Shown: one piece after another, positions 34,402 to 44,645 of the stretch
Position numbering within the stretch: position 1 is the first letter of the stretch
Layout of the letters: each line of letters opens with the position of its first letter
Origin: Brachionus plicatilis
Lineage: Eukaryota > Rotifera > Eurotatoria > Ploima > Brachionidae
NCBI GenBank assembly: GCA_010279815.1
Contig: QEOQ01000059.1
Coordinates: 92,853 to 140,892, forward strand
Reading direction: 5' to 3'
DNA length: 48,040 nucleotides
The notes under the pieces: model-generated
What the model was told of the DNA's origin: nothing
Seen by the model: only the letters and a program-made list of their open reading frames with translations
Databases searched by the model: none
Translations under genes and position numbers: made by a program

Positions 34402-34546
34402 ATAGACTGTTTTCTACCGTTCATCTTTTTTAATGGCAACCACTTCATCTGTTTTTACATTATTGGCGTAGTAAACAGCGCCGAAGTTTTCGTGAGCGAT
34501 TTCAGTCAGCTCAACAAACAACTTGGATGGATCATCGCGTCTATAC
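34402..34546 (-). pseudogene. TAO-type Ser/Thr kinase exon, N-lobe only
   Basis: The frame reads [20 protein letters not shown], then [18 protein letters not shown], then KQSIE and a GTAAAA donor. It aligns along its whole length with the start of TAO kinases ([30 protein letters not shown], GKQS). The VAIKK lysine is kept. In the glycine-rich loop GHGSFG has become AHENFG, losing two of three glycines. No other kinase exon (HRD, DFG) is present nearby. Upstream (34560-34830) the frame is interrupted. Inferred to be an orphan, non-functional exon copy. Confidence 0.7.
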
Positions 34547-34689
34547 TATCGTAGGTCAAAAAAAAGTCAGTATTAGACTGACAAAGTCTTGTTCGACTAG
34601 CTCGTTTTGAAGCATGACTCTTCAAATCAAACTTTAATGCCGCATTGAAACGATGCTGGACCCTTCTCCTAACTGAAGCTGTAGTAGTT

Positions 34690-34830
34690 GCGACCGTCAG
34701 CTGTGTCCATGTGCACTGTAAATCTTGAAACATACTTGCATAATGCTACAAAACGCCCAGCAAATGCGAAGATGAAGTAAGGAAGAGTGACGGTGGCAGT
34801 CTCGAAAGCTATTCGAGTACCTTGGAAATA
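34690..34830 (-). other. Exon-like frame of unknown family
   Basis: After an acceptor-like AG at about 34826, the minus-strand frame reads TRIAFETATVTLPYFIFAFA, then GRFVALCKYVSRFTVHMDTA, ending at a stop after NYYSFS. Composition is protein-like and GC is higher than the surroundings. Not recognised. It lies between the kinase exon and the TUTase-like gene. Confidence 0.3.
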
Positions 34831-35499
34831 AGTATTTAAATCAAAGACATGTGATTTTAAAACAATCCCTATTAAATAATACAAATTTATAGACACATAA
34901 ACTGTCCTTTTATTTTTTATTTATTTACAATTTATTCATTTTTTCTTTTTTTGATTATTTTTCATCATCCAAGAGGTGTTTTTTGAAATAAATAGATAAA
35001 TATAACGATTTATTGGACTCAGTAAATTTACAAAATCAAAACCTTTGAACAAAGCACTAAAATTGAAGTCAATTAGACAAATTTATTACACACATAAAAT
35101 ATTGTTTGTCAAACAAATTTTCAATAACCAACTATGTAAAAACGTATTTGAATACTTAAGGAAAGATTATAGGATATTTGATAGAGAGAATACTTCTTTT
35201 ATTAAACAGTTATCATAAGTGTAAGATCTGACTCAGACTCTGTAAGATAAATTGCACTGAATACGATTTATCATTCAGTGTTCTTTTGATTGAATGGTGC
35301 TTTGAATGTAGCAACTTTGGACTCACCGACTCGATAAAATACTATTTTTATTTAATAGAATATTGTATGTTGAATAATCTTAATCATTTTTTTGTATATA
35401 ACAAACTGAATTTTTTACTTAATTGAAATAAATTCTTATTTCAATTTGCCATGGGACTTAAACTTTAATTAAAACAATTTTTATTTAATTCAAATCTGT

Positions 35500-37159
35500 T
35501 TAGTCTTTTATTTTATTTAAATTTTTTATGTTTTTTTTTTCATAAATTTTCAATTGGCCTCTAAATTTATCAATTATCTGTTCTACATCTAAAGTAATCA
35601 AAAATTAATTATATAATCAAAATATCATATAAGCTTATACTTGTTGACTTTTCAGCCAAATTTCTGTTTTTAAAAGGATCTTTAATGAACCATTTTGAAG
35701 TTTTGCTTTCCCTTGCTTTTATTTTATTTGAATAAATATCAACAATCAAATTTTCCCAATCGAATTTTGAGTAATATTCAAGAAACCCAATCCAAAGTGA
35801 ACCAACATTTCTCGAATCTTTAATATTCAATGTTTGCTCGGCCAAAAAATTTGAGCGCTCTTCTAGCCAGGCTGCATATTCGTAACCTGGATATTCATTT
35901 TTTTTTAAAATTTGTGGAAAATTTTTAGCCAAATCTTGTTCAATTTCTTCAATTGTGAGCAAAATTTTTGGTTTTGTCCTCATCAAGTAATTTAACCTTT
36001 GATTGAAAAAAAGTTTAAAAAGAAAAAGTTTAATTATTTAAAATTAGATTAACAATACAAACGAATACGACGATATAAATTTTTGTTGGGTTCCATTTAT
36101 TTTATTTATTTTGGAAAAAAACTTTATTTGAAGACAAAGCATTTTGACTCTTGGGTCGCATGAACAATACATTTTAATTAAATTTGAATTCTTTATACCG
36201 TAGTATTTCTCATAACCAACGTCATATTCAATGTTGTTATATTCAATTTTAATTATTTGAAAATTATTTGTATATATTGGATAAATACGATTAAGCAATT
36301 GGCAATTTTTTCTTAAATACGTCAATCTGGATAAAATTAAATTCAAAACTTCTTCAGATTGCTCTTTTGAATCTTGTTGACATGAACTGAACTAAAAAGA
36401 TTAATTTTATAAATGCCATAAATAATTGTAGAATTTTATTTTCAATGAATTATTTGATATAAATTAACCATGGCTAATTTTTATTAATTAATTCTCTTAA
36501 ATGAATATAGGATACATTTTGTTCGAGAAAAGCAAGAAATTCGATATGCTTTTCAAATTGTTCTTTTTGCATTTTGTGTTTAGCTAAAGAAAAAAAAATT
36601 AAAATTTCATGTTTTTTTGTTTATAAACTGGGTAAATTTAAAAAAAAAACAATTACACAAAGATTCCAAAATTTGCCAATCGCTTAAATCATACTCGATT
36701 TTAGAATAATATTTTTGATCAATTAATCTAATTGCCTCTGATCTACACGATTCAAAGTCTTTATTAAAAAGTGTTTGATCAATCGGTCTATAATCACTAA
36801 TCCAAAAACTGTAATTTTCAATGAGCTTTTTACTTAAAAAAATCAAAAATTAATTATATAAAATAATATAAAATCCAATTTTACATAATTTTATTTAAAT
36901 TATTTCTAAAAAAGTCATTGTTCATTAAATTATTGCTTAAAAGTAACAAGGATTCCAAATGTGTCAAATGTTTCAAATGTCTATATTTTCTTGCTCGTAT
37001 AACAATATTCGAGGTATCAATCTGTGGCAAATATCCATTCGATTGATCACAATCTATTTTAAATCTACATGACTCTACACAGACTATATCGAATCCGTTT
37101 GAATAATTATTATCGGCTAAATTATTAGAATAAAATAAGTAGACAGCAAAAAAAATCAT
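35500..37159 (-). CDS. TUTase/poly(A)-polymerase-like protein, paralog 2, without the nucleotidyltransferase signature
   Basis: Six exons join in frame: 37159-36885, 36832-36657, 36583-36516, 36391-36054, 35996-35641 and 35588-35500. Exon four holds the central domain of Cid1-type transferases: RIYPIYTNNFQIIKIEYN, EYDVGYEKYYGIKNSNLI, CDPRVKMLCLQIKFFSK, ISSYSFVLL. Exon five holds the PAP-associated domain (SLWIGFLEYYSKFDW, WFIKDPFKNRNLAEK). A Lys-rich tail and AATAAA follow. The third catalytic Asp (YDVGY) is present. The GS...DxD motif that should precede exon four is absent from exons and introns. The exon 4/5 intron is in phase 2 at the same site as in paralog 1, so the two genes are duplicates. 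ATG 37159 begins a hydrophobic leader (MIFFAVYLFYS), possibly a signal peptide. Clean splicing argues for a working gene, perhaps non-catalytic. Confidence 0.7.
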
Positions 37160-37790
37160 TGATTTAATTAGAAAAAAAACGATGAATATGAGATGAATAT
37201 GAAAAGATGAATTTTTTTTTCAGAGTCTATTTTACATATAGCAAAATTTTTAAATATAAATGAAAATATTTGAGCAGGATTAAAAATTGTTAAGTCAGGA
37301 CTTCTTGAAATAAAATTTTCCATATTTTTATCTAGCTTTAGAAACAATAAAAAAATTAATTGTTGAGCTTATTGTTTTTTTTCTAAAATATTAATTCACC
37401 TGTTTAGATAATTCACAAGAATTTTTTTGAAATTGACGCTGAATTTCTTGGCTAAGATAACATATTTGACTGAAAAATCTAATACCAATAATAAAAAATA
37501 GACTTACCTCATTTTTCTTCTGAATTAAAAGTGTAAATTAAATTTATATTTAAATCTAAAAATTAATTGTAGTACTAATTAACTATGCGTTTTTAAATTT
37601 CATTTCTAAATTTTGCAAATATTAATAAAATGAGCATAGAATTAAAATTTAATCAAAAAATAAACAACTATATTTTGTAAATTGATTTTAATTAGCCTTA
37701 ACTAATTTTAATCAATTAACTGAATTTTGTTAAGGTTTTTTAAGTTAACATAATTTGAACAAATTTAATTCAGACCATTTGATAGACTAG
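37160..37790. other. AT-rich stretch upstream of TUTase-like paralog 2
   Basis: This presumably includes its promoter. No recognisable element, gene or repeat was seen. Confidence 0.35.
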
Positions 37791-37792
37791 CT

Positions 37793-37970
37793 GTTGGTAA
37801 TCGCGTGTGATCGAACCTAACAATACGTATAATGTAGTTGTGTTTCATACTAATGAAACAAAGCTCACTCCAAATTAGCCTGCGTACCAGGCAGGCTACC
37901 GTTTTAGACTGTTGTGAATATACTTAAGCGGGTAAATAAAGTGGGAATATACATAAGTTGAACGGATAAG
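37793..37970 (+). repeat. Dispersed repeat, copy 2; possible solo LTR
   Basis: 37847-37970 is the partner of 8716-8839. Extending left, TGTTGGTAATCGCGTGTGATCG at 37793 looks like the start of a gypsy LTR. AATAAA at 37935 and ATACA near 37951 would then be its poly(A) signal and end. No flanking target duplication could be confirmed. Confidence 0.5.
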
Positions 37971-38105
37971 CTTTTTTAAATGTTTTTTTTCATGTGAATC
38001 GATTGAACAAATTCGATAATCTTTTTAATTTTTTCTACATTGGTCAAACAAGTCTAATTTTCAAACAGTTAGATATTTTTGTTAATTTGTGGGAGCTTTA
38101 CAAAT

Positions 38106-38390
38106 AGCATTTGCTCTGATCTGGTAGACTTGGTATTACCCTTTCAACAATTCCAAATACCCAAGTGCGCTCTCTACTTAAATCTTTTCCTTTAAAAAAA
38201 ATAAAATAAATCAGATTAATTTTTCACTCTTCAAGTGTTTGACTTTGGGAAACAAAGATTAATCTATTTTACCAACTACACCCAACTTTGAATTTTTAAT
38301 TTAATTATTTTTTCTTTATTATTTTTTAATATTATAATTAGTTTTTTTCTAAATAGATGAAAAAATTTCAATATCGGTCAACTAATAGAT
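38106..38390. repeat. 285-bp dispersed direct repeat, copy 1
   Basis: This block matches 41186-41470 in the same orientation at about 80% identity (TTTGCTCTGATCTGGT, GGTATTACCCTTTCAACAAT, CTTCAAGTGTTTGACTTTGG). An (AAAT)n tail at 38490-38508 follows copy 1 after a GC-richer bridge, and a (TTTA)n tract precedes copy 2. Such tails suggest LINE or SINE 3' ends. No coding is seen. Confidence 0.65.
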
Positions 38391-39204
38391 TCCTGGAGGC
38401 TACATGTCGCTAAAATTTTGCCCCAAAATCTGCTTGCTGGAAACTTAAGTCAGGGGCGCTGATGGCAACGAGGAATTGTTTGCAAAGACAAATAAATAAA
38501 TAAATAATCTTATGTTTTTATTTATTTGTTTATTTCTTAAAAGAATATAATTTTTTTTTTACAAAAACTATTATATTCGATTAAAGACTAACAATAATTT
38601 AAACATAAAGATTAAATTTTAAAAGGCAAAGTTTTAATTGGTATAATTTAGTCTTTATATGGTAAAATAATATTATGACTCTTACAAACTACCCAATGGA
38701 GTTCTTGTGTAAAAAAGTTGAGTTAACAAGTTAATAAATAATTTCAATTTTTTTTTTAATTTAATAAAATTTAACTTGGTATAATATCAAAATTCTTTAT
38801 TTTATTTAGTGCACTTATATAAAACTTTGGTAATTTTAGATTGAGCTTTTAATGTTTTGATTTCTAAAATTATTACAAAAAATTAAAAAAAAAAAAAAAA
38901 ATGGAAACTAAATTAATTTTCAATTAAATAGTATATTAATTTCAATTTTTATTAAGATTTTATTAAAAACGATTATTAAATTAAACAAAGAAATGAAAAA
39001 TTTTATGAAATTTTTTTTAAATTTCGAGAGCCAAGTTTTTGGTTTTAGATTTGTCTTCCAGTTTTTAATTTAAAGCTATGTGCTAAGTAAAAGAAAATTT
39101 TTTATCTTTTACTTTAAAATTAATTTCGAAGTGTAATGAGGCTATTTTTTTACAAAGAAAATTGATTTATCTATGATGGATACAATTGATTAAAAATAAA
39201 TGGT

Positions 39205-39382
39205 AACGACGTCTAAAGGGTTTATGTGCTAATAGGGTAGCCAAATTTCAAAAACTTACATCTAATGAGTTGAAAAAGTCTCGAATAAGTAATTCGCCAA
39301 AATCGATTTTAAAGGTCCTTGGTATAACTAAAGGTCTAACCTATTTCCAATATTCGATTCAGCACATGTTCAAGTATATATA
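39205..39382 (+). other. Short open frame, unknown
   Basis: About 58 codons without a start read RRLKGLCANRVAKFQKL, then ISNSPKSILKVLGITKGLTY, and end at TAA. Composition is protein-like, but no family or splice partner was recognised. The remaining 38510-39200 and 39390-39770 hold nothing I can name. Confidence 0.25.
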
Positions 39383-39788
39383 AATTATTTTTAGAGTTTT
39401 AGGATATTAGGATATTTTAGGATATGCCTTTGGACCTCAAACAATTAACCCCTCGGAGGTAAAAGGTTGACTAAAAAAATTCCGGGAAATTGTGTGACTG
39501 TTTTTGAAGTTTTCGAACAAAATAGTTGCAAAATATTGAATAAAATAAATAGGGCACCCGGTTAGACTTGGTGAGACATTCCTTATTTTTTTGAGCAACT
39601 TGAAAATCTTTGAATCCAATATTTTTTAAAAAATCCCTTAGGAAAATTAAATTTGATCAATATGCCTAATCTTTTTGAGTGATACTTTTTCTTATAATAT
39701 CATTTAGTATAAAATTAACTAAATTCTGGCGGCAAAAAATTTAATATTAAATCAAACGTAGAAAAAAATTAATCCACTTACCTGGTTA

Positions 39789-40069
39789 TTGTGACAGTGT
39801 TGTACTAAAATTAATTTCATCAAAATTCGAACTCGACAAATTAGTATTTTCTGTTTTATTCAATTGAAGCGAAATAGTATTGCATAACGTATCTGCTTCA
39901 TTTACATCAAAAAATGTCGACATCAAACATTTATATGTTTTTTTATCAATAAAATTTTTAAATCCACCCTAAACATAAAAAAATAATAAAAACTTTTATT
40001 CAAAAAAATTCAAATACTTTATTAGTTACAGAACCGGATTCATAGTTATAAATTTCTCTGCCATAATTA
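39789..40069 (-). CDS. Small two-exon protein, unknown
   Basis: ATG near 40069 starts MIFNYGREIYNYESGSVTNK, followed by a GT-AG intron (about 40009-39969) that keeps frame. The second exon is GGFKNFIDKKTYKCLMSTFF, then NEADTLCNTISLQLNKTENT, ending at TAA near 39789, just before a GTAAGT donor. The spacing of Cys around 'EADTLC' faintly recalls C-type-lectin-like folds, but this is weak. The start codon is uncertain, as it may be an internal Met. Confidence 0.35.
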
Positions 40070-40089
40070 AAAATCATTAGTTCTAGAAT

Positions 40090-40480
40090 TTAATTTGGGC
40101 GTTTTTTGTACGAGTCGGCACTGGACTTCGTGTCATCCCGGCTCAGATTAGTCTAGCACTGTCGGCATGCTTTTTCCAAGTCACTATCACTCTCTGTTTC
40201 ACTTGAATTCTCACCTATAGAGGCGATTGTGTGTTTTGGCCAGTCTGGAATGCGATGTATTCTATGTTTTGGATTTGTTTGGCGAACTCAATATGATGGA
40301 ACTCAGAGATGGAACAAGTTTCCAGAGACGTTCGCGGGTATAAAACTCGGTTCTAATCTCATAAATAGAATCGGTGATATCCAGGACTGGGCTTGAACAG
40401 TTTGTTGAGCTGTTTGGTACTGACACGCCTGAAGAGGTCTGGGCTTAACTGGTGGCGGCTAACACTATAGACGTCATCAT
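40090..40480. other. GC-richer insert without an intact frame
   Basis: This 390-bp patch is clearly richer in G+C than its surroundings. On the minus strand, pieces such as SSETESDSDLEKACRQC look coding, but stops interrupt every frame. It looks like a decayed mobile-element or gene fragment of unknown family. Confidence 0.35.
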
Positions 40481-40489
40481 TTTGATTTT

Positions 40490-42600
40490 TTTTAATATCT
40501 GGTAATTAAATTAAGCTTTTAATTGTGTTTCATAGCTTGCATAAAAATAGACAACAATAGTCAACAAAGGTGTTTGGTTGAATATATAAAGCATGAATTC
40601 AATCTAATATGACAATTCTTAATTTTTTGAAAAATTTTATTAATTTATTATTTTTAAAGTGAAAATTATTACTTTTATGAGCAGTACAATGTTGCTTATT
40701 ATTATATTATTGTATTTGGCTTCAAAAATAATTTAAATTTTAAAAGTTAAATTTTACATTCATAATTTGAAATAAAAAATTAAAAAAATGCAATTTTAAT
40801 GTTTCTTAATGATTTTTTATTTTTTAAATCGAAAATAATTTTTAATAGCATGGAATTTCAAAATAGAAAAAAAATTTAAGCTTAAATCTGGTTTAATTTT
40901 TTGTGTTTGGTTTGCATTACAAAATGTATCCAATTTTGAAATAACATTGAAAAAGTGCGATGTTTCAAATTATTTTTTTAGGTTCAAATAAAAAAATAAT
41001 TTTAAGTTAATATTGCAAGCATTTTCATATTTGAAATTAAACTCTTTAGTGAAATAGAATGAGTTTAATTTTAATTTGAAAATTTGAAAAAAATATTGAA
41101 AATTCTTTTTTTAACTCTAAAAAATTTATTTATTTATTTATTTGTTTATCTTTACTGAGCTAATGCTCCTTCAGAATAAAAATATTTGCTCTGATCTGGT
41201 TGACCTGGTATTACCCTTTCAACAATCCCAAATACCCAAATGCGCTCTCTACTTAAATCTTTGCCTTTAAACATGAGTAATAAAAATTAAACCCTTCAAG
41301 TGTTTGACTTTGGGGAACAAAGATTCATCTATTTCGCAAATTTTACCTACTCCGTCTAACTTTTAATTTTTTATCTAATTATTTTTTTTTCTATCTTATT
41401 TTTTAATATTACATTTAGCCTTTTTGCAAAATAGGTGAAAAAATTTCAAAATTAGGTGAACTAATAGTTCAAAAAACCTGAAAACAAGAATTGTTCCAGC
41501 AATAAAAGAAAAAAAAATTTTTTTTTCTTTACAAATTTTGACTTTAGTCATAATTGATGTTCGTTTGATGCATTTTAACAAAAACACAATTTGTAAAAAA
41601 TAGAAAAAAGAGCGTAGATAGTTTTTTAAACTACAAATATTATCTAAAGGACCTTCATATCACAAACCCAAAGTCAAAAATAAATAAAGTTAATTAATTC
41701 AAAATTTTTTTTTTTAAATTAGAATCAAAGAAATAATCAAATTTTTACTTGTTATAATATGTACAATTTATTGTATATTAATTGCTAACAGAAACAACTA
41801 ACTTATTAACGACAAATCAGGTTCAGAAAATAAAAGCCCACAGTAGACAAATATTTTACAAAAAAATAAAAAAGTAGATTTTTTTAAAAGAAGTTGCTTC
41901 TATGAGCTTGTTAGTATGTTTATTATTGGCGTTTTCATAAATGGAATAAGAGATTTAAAAAGCGTATATTCTCCTCTTTTTGCAATAAGAAAGGTAATCT
42001 AGAAAAGATTATAAATAAGAATCTTTTGAAATCTTAAAAATCGACATTTTTTCTTTAGAAATGAAAATGTCTGTATATAATTTTAAATAAATTAAAAAAA
42101 ATTATAAATAAAAACTAACTTAGTAACTCTAAAAATTTAAACTACACAAATACTAAAGGAGCTTTAGTTTTAAAAGATTATTTAAAAATAATAAAATAAA
42201 CAATGTCTTCAAATAGTACCTTGAAAAAAATCACTTCCATTTTTTTTCAATTTTTCTTTTAATTATCTCTCGAAATAATTGATTAATAAAAGAGATAACA
42301 AAAAGATTCTATTACAGATTTTTTAGACTAAAATTTGTGAATTTAAAGTGAATTTAACAAAAAAATTTAAATATTAAATCTATTTTTAAAAAATGTTGAT
42401 AAAATAACTCGCAATTTAATAGATAGCATTGAAGATATGTCAAAATGACATCGCCGATGCTTTTAAGTTTGAAAAATTTCGGTGCTTCTAGTGTTAAATT
42501 GTCTTAATTTTTTTTTTTCTCTTGGAAAAAAAATAAAAAGAATAAAACGCTGCTAGCAATTAATTTAAATTTTTTAACAAAACAATTCAAAACAACACAA
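40490..42600. other. AT-rich stretch; only the 41.2-kb repeat copy
   Basis: Apart from the direct-repeat copy at 41186-41470, preceded by a (TTTA)n tract at 41131-41150, no gene or known element is visible. Confidence 0.4.
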
Positions 42601-42642
42601 AACAATACAAAAATAAATAAAATAATTGAACAAACTTACCTG

Positions 42643-43005
42643 CTTTACTATCCGGCTCAAATTTAACTTAATCTTTCAAATATTTGCTTTATTTTCTTTC
42701 TTTGACGGACATCGCTCAAACTTACTGACGAAATAGATTCGATTCTAGCTCCAATTTCGGTCTGTATGTTATTTTCTGAATGAAAATATGCCATATTGGC
42801 TCTGGACATGGCTAGATTTTGCATGACTAAAGCATGACATGTTTAAGTCAAATTGCATCAAATTTAAGTCAAATTTTGAGTCACATTTCATTCTGTGATG
42901 GTAAAATAACCCATTATGGCAAATAACTTGGAGCCATCCATTTGAATAAAGCTCTGTGATCACAGTTCTCTCAGCTAGACGCGCATCTTCACTAACCATG
43001 TTCCG
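42643..43005 (-). other. Exon-like frames with consensus donor, unknown protein
   Basis: ATG 42999 opens MVSEDARLAERTVITELYSN, then GWLQVICHNGLFYHHRMKCD. Further left, a second frame reads NNIQTEIGARIESISSVSLS, then VRQRKKIKQIFERLS. A consensus GTAAGT donor follows (CTTACC at 42635-42640). The two parts are in different frames without an obvious intron. Neither is recognised. Confidence 0.35.
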
Positions 43006-43144
43006 AATTCCCTACTTCCAGTCTACTCATTGCTGAACTCTTGGACCATCCTCTTATGCTCTCTTGGTCTCTACGAATCGGACAATCTCGTTGTACTAGA
43101 GCTTAGATTTACTGACTGACAACAATTTATCACTTTAAAATTTG

Positions 43145-43390
43145 AAAACAAACAGTTCGGCGCGCGTCTGCTCGTTGAGATCCGAACCACGAGTAGCACT
43201 TTTCTCGGGCAGGCCGCGGGCCATGAAGCGGCTGTAGCTGGCGCGGTCCTCGCCGTCCGCGGAACTCGTTGCTCTCAGTGAGGCACACGCTCGAGCGCAG
43301 CAAACGGTCGAGCCACTCGTTTTTCTTGTACGAGATCGATCGGCTGTCCGCGAACACGATCACCTCCAGCATCAGCATCAGAATCATCAT
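43145..43390 (-). other. GC-rich coding-like island, frame-shifted
   Basis: About 240 bp at an estimated 60% GC, far above the rest of the window. Minus strand: LEVIVFADSRSISYKKNEWL, then DRLLRSSVCLTESNE, then after a one-base frame change GEDRASYSRFMARGLPEKSA and LNEQTRAELFVF before a stop. Codons use G/C at third positions, unlike every other gene here. The family was not recognised. Candidate sources are a horizontally acquired piece, a contaminant stitched into the assembly, or an old exon with different composition. Confidence 0.45.
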
Positions 43391-43399
43391 CAGAATTCA

Positions 43400-43437
43400 G
43401 AATTTATTAATTAATTAATTAATTAATTAATAAATTC
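43400..43437. repeat. 38-bp perfect palindrome with TTAA microsatellite
   Basis: GAATTTATTAATTAATTAAT continues to AATAAATTC; the whole tract is self-complementary around a (TTAA)n core and could extrude a cruciform. It forms the left border of the GC-rich island and the right block. Confidence 0.8.
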
Positions 43438-43573
43438 TAAAATTAACTCGATCAGCAAACTAAAGATATTGTTTCCAATTTGGTTGCTGCTTTAAAAATC
43501 TCTGCTAAAAAGACCATATTTGCTCACATGGCATTGTTTGTTATTTTATATCAAATTTTCAACTTATTTTAAG

Positions 43574-43926
43574 GGTTTTGTGAAATTTAGTACAATTGAA
43601 CAGAACAAAAAGTAAAAAGTTTTAATAACTTTTTTTCTGGAAGTTAAAATTTGGTTCTGTTAATGCAACAAAGTGCAACATTCATAGTTGCATAAACTGC
43701 CAAAGTCTGTTGTAATGTGCAAACTCTCTGCAAAATGCACCATGCTCATATACATTGAAATTTTTTTCTGCTAATCTTGCAGAGTTTTAAAAGAATGTTG
43801 CCAACTATGCAACTATGAATGTTGCACTATGTTGCATTAACAGAACCAATTTTTAACGTTCAGTAAAATAGCTTTTAATACTTTTTACTTTTTGTTCTGT
43901 TCTATTGTACTAAATTTCACAAAGCC
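43574..43926. mobile_element. MITE 1 (353 bp), 8-bp target duplication
   Basis: Ends are GGTTTTGTGAAATTTAGTAC and GTACTAAATTTCACAAAGCC, with long inverted arms of about 100 bp containing GAACAGAACAAAAAGTAAAA. ATTTTAAG flanks it on both sides (43566-43573 and 43927-43934). An 8-bp duplication with T at position 2 and A at position 7 fits hAT. A half copy lies at 19.5 kb. No coding. Confidence 0.85.
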
Positions 43927-43934
43927 ATTTTAAG

Positions 43935-44179
43935 TAGTGTTGGGTACCGTGAGTGGCGGCCACTAGACCGTCAAAATTTGATGTTGGCCGTTTAGATGGC
44001 CGCGAGGGAAAAATTCTTTTTTCCCTAAAACTAAACGATTTTTCTAATACTCAATTCTTTTTTCTATCAAGTTTTCATATTTAAAATTTTTTAAAGGTTT
44101 GTTTTTACACTCGGCCATCAAAACGGCCAACATCAACTTTTGACGGTCTAGTGGCCGCCACTCACGGTACCCAACACTA
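43935..44179. mobile_element. MITE 2 (245 bp), hAT-like, abutting MITE 1
   Basis: It starts TAGTGTTGGGTACCGTGAGT and ends with the inverse, ACTCACGGTACCCAACACTA; arms of about 65 bp contain GGCGGCCACTAGACCGTCAA. It is flanked by ATTTTAAG at 43927-43934 (shared with MITE 1) and 44180-44187. TAGTGTTGGG is a typical hAT terminus. The arms are much more GC-rich than the host DNA. Confidence 0.9.
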
Positions 44180-44350
44180 ATTTTAAGTTACTTTTTTTAG
44201 ATTCAGATAAAATTTAATAATTTAAAAATAAAACAATTTAATAATTTTAACTTGTTAATTTTTTATTTAGCATAAAAATTAAAATGAAATGAAAAAAAAA
44301 TACAACTAATACAATCTAAAATAAAAAATAAAAAAAAATTCGATTTATTA

Positions 44351-44626
44351 ATTTAAACAGAAATTTATTGTTGAGCACGTTGATTTAAATGTCTTGATTT
44401 GGTAGCTGTGCTGCTGGCCACTGCCATTGATTCATTTTGTTTGTTTGCCAATGATTTTCGGCCGGATAGCGGAGTCGCTGCATTAATTTCCGAAAAGTCA
44501 ATGTCGTTTTCTTTTTTTTTTGAGTCTATTTTTTGCCAGGCCAATTGATGATCTTATTCTTCGATATCGTGACATTTTGGTATCAACACTTTTTTCCAGT
44601 TTGAATGCCGATATGGCTTTTCTAGC
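44351..44626 (-). pseudogene. Small basic protein frame broken at an A10 tract
   Basis: Minus strand: ATG 44626 gives MARKAISAFKLEKSVDTKMS, then RYRRIRSSIGLAKNRL. Ten consecutive A's (44512-44521) follow. With nine A's the frame would continue as ENDIDFSEINAATPLSGRKS, then MAVASSTATKSRHLNQRAQQ and a TAA at about 44367. The whole would be about 88 basic residues. One extra base in the homopolymer breaks it; this may be a sequencing error. Not recognised. It lies between duplicated blocks C and D and is absent from the 31.7-kb copy. Confidence 0.45.
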
Positions 44627-44645
44627 CATTAGTAATTGAATTGAA

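Larger units (their letters stand above)
43514..44335. repeat. Duplicated block C, second copy, carrying two MITEs
   Basis: Outside the insertions this matches 31494-31692 almost base for base (GCATTGTTTGTTATTTTATA to ACAATCTAAAATAAAAAATA). The two MITEs add 614 bp including target duplications. Confidence 0.85.
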
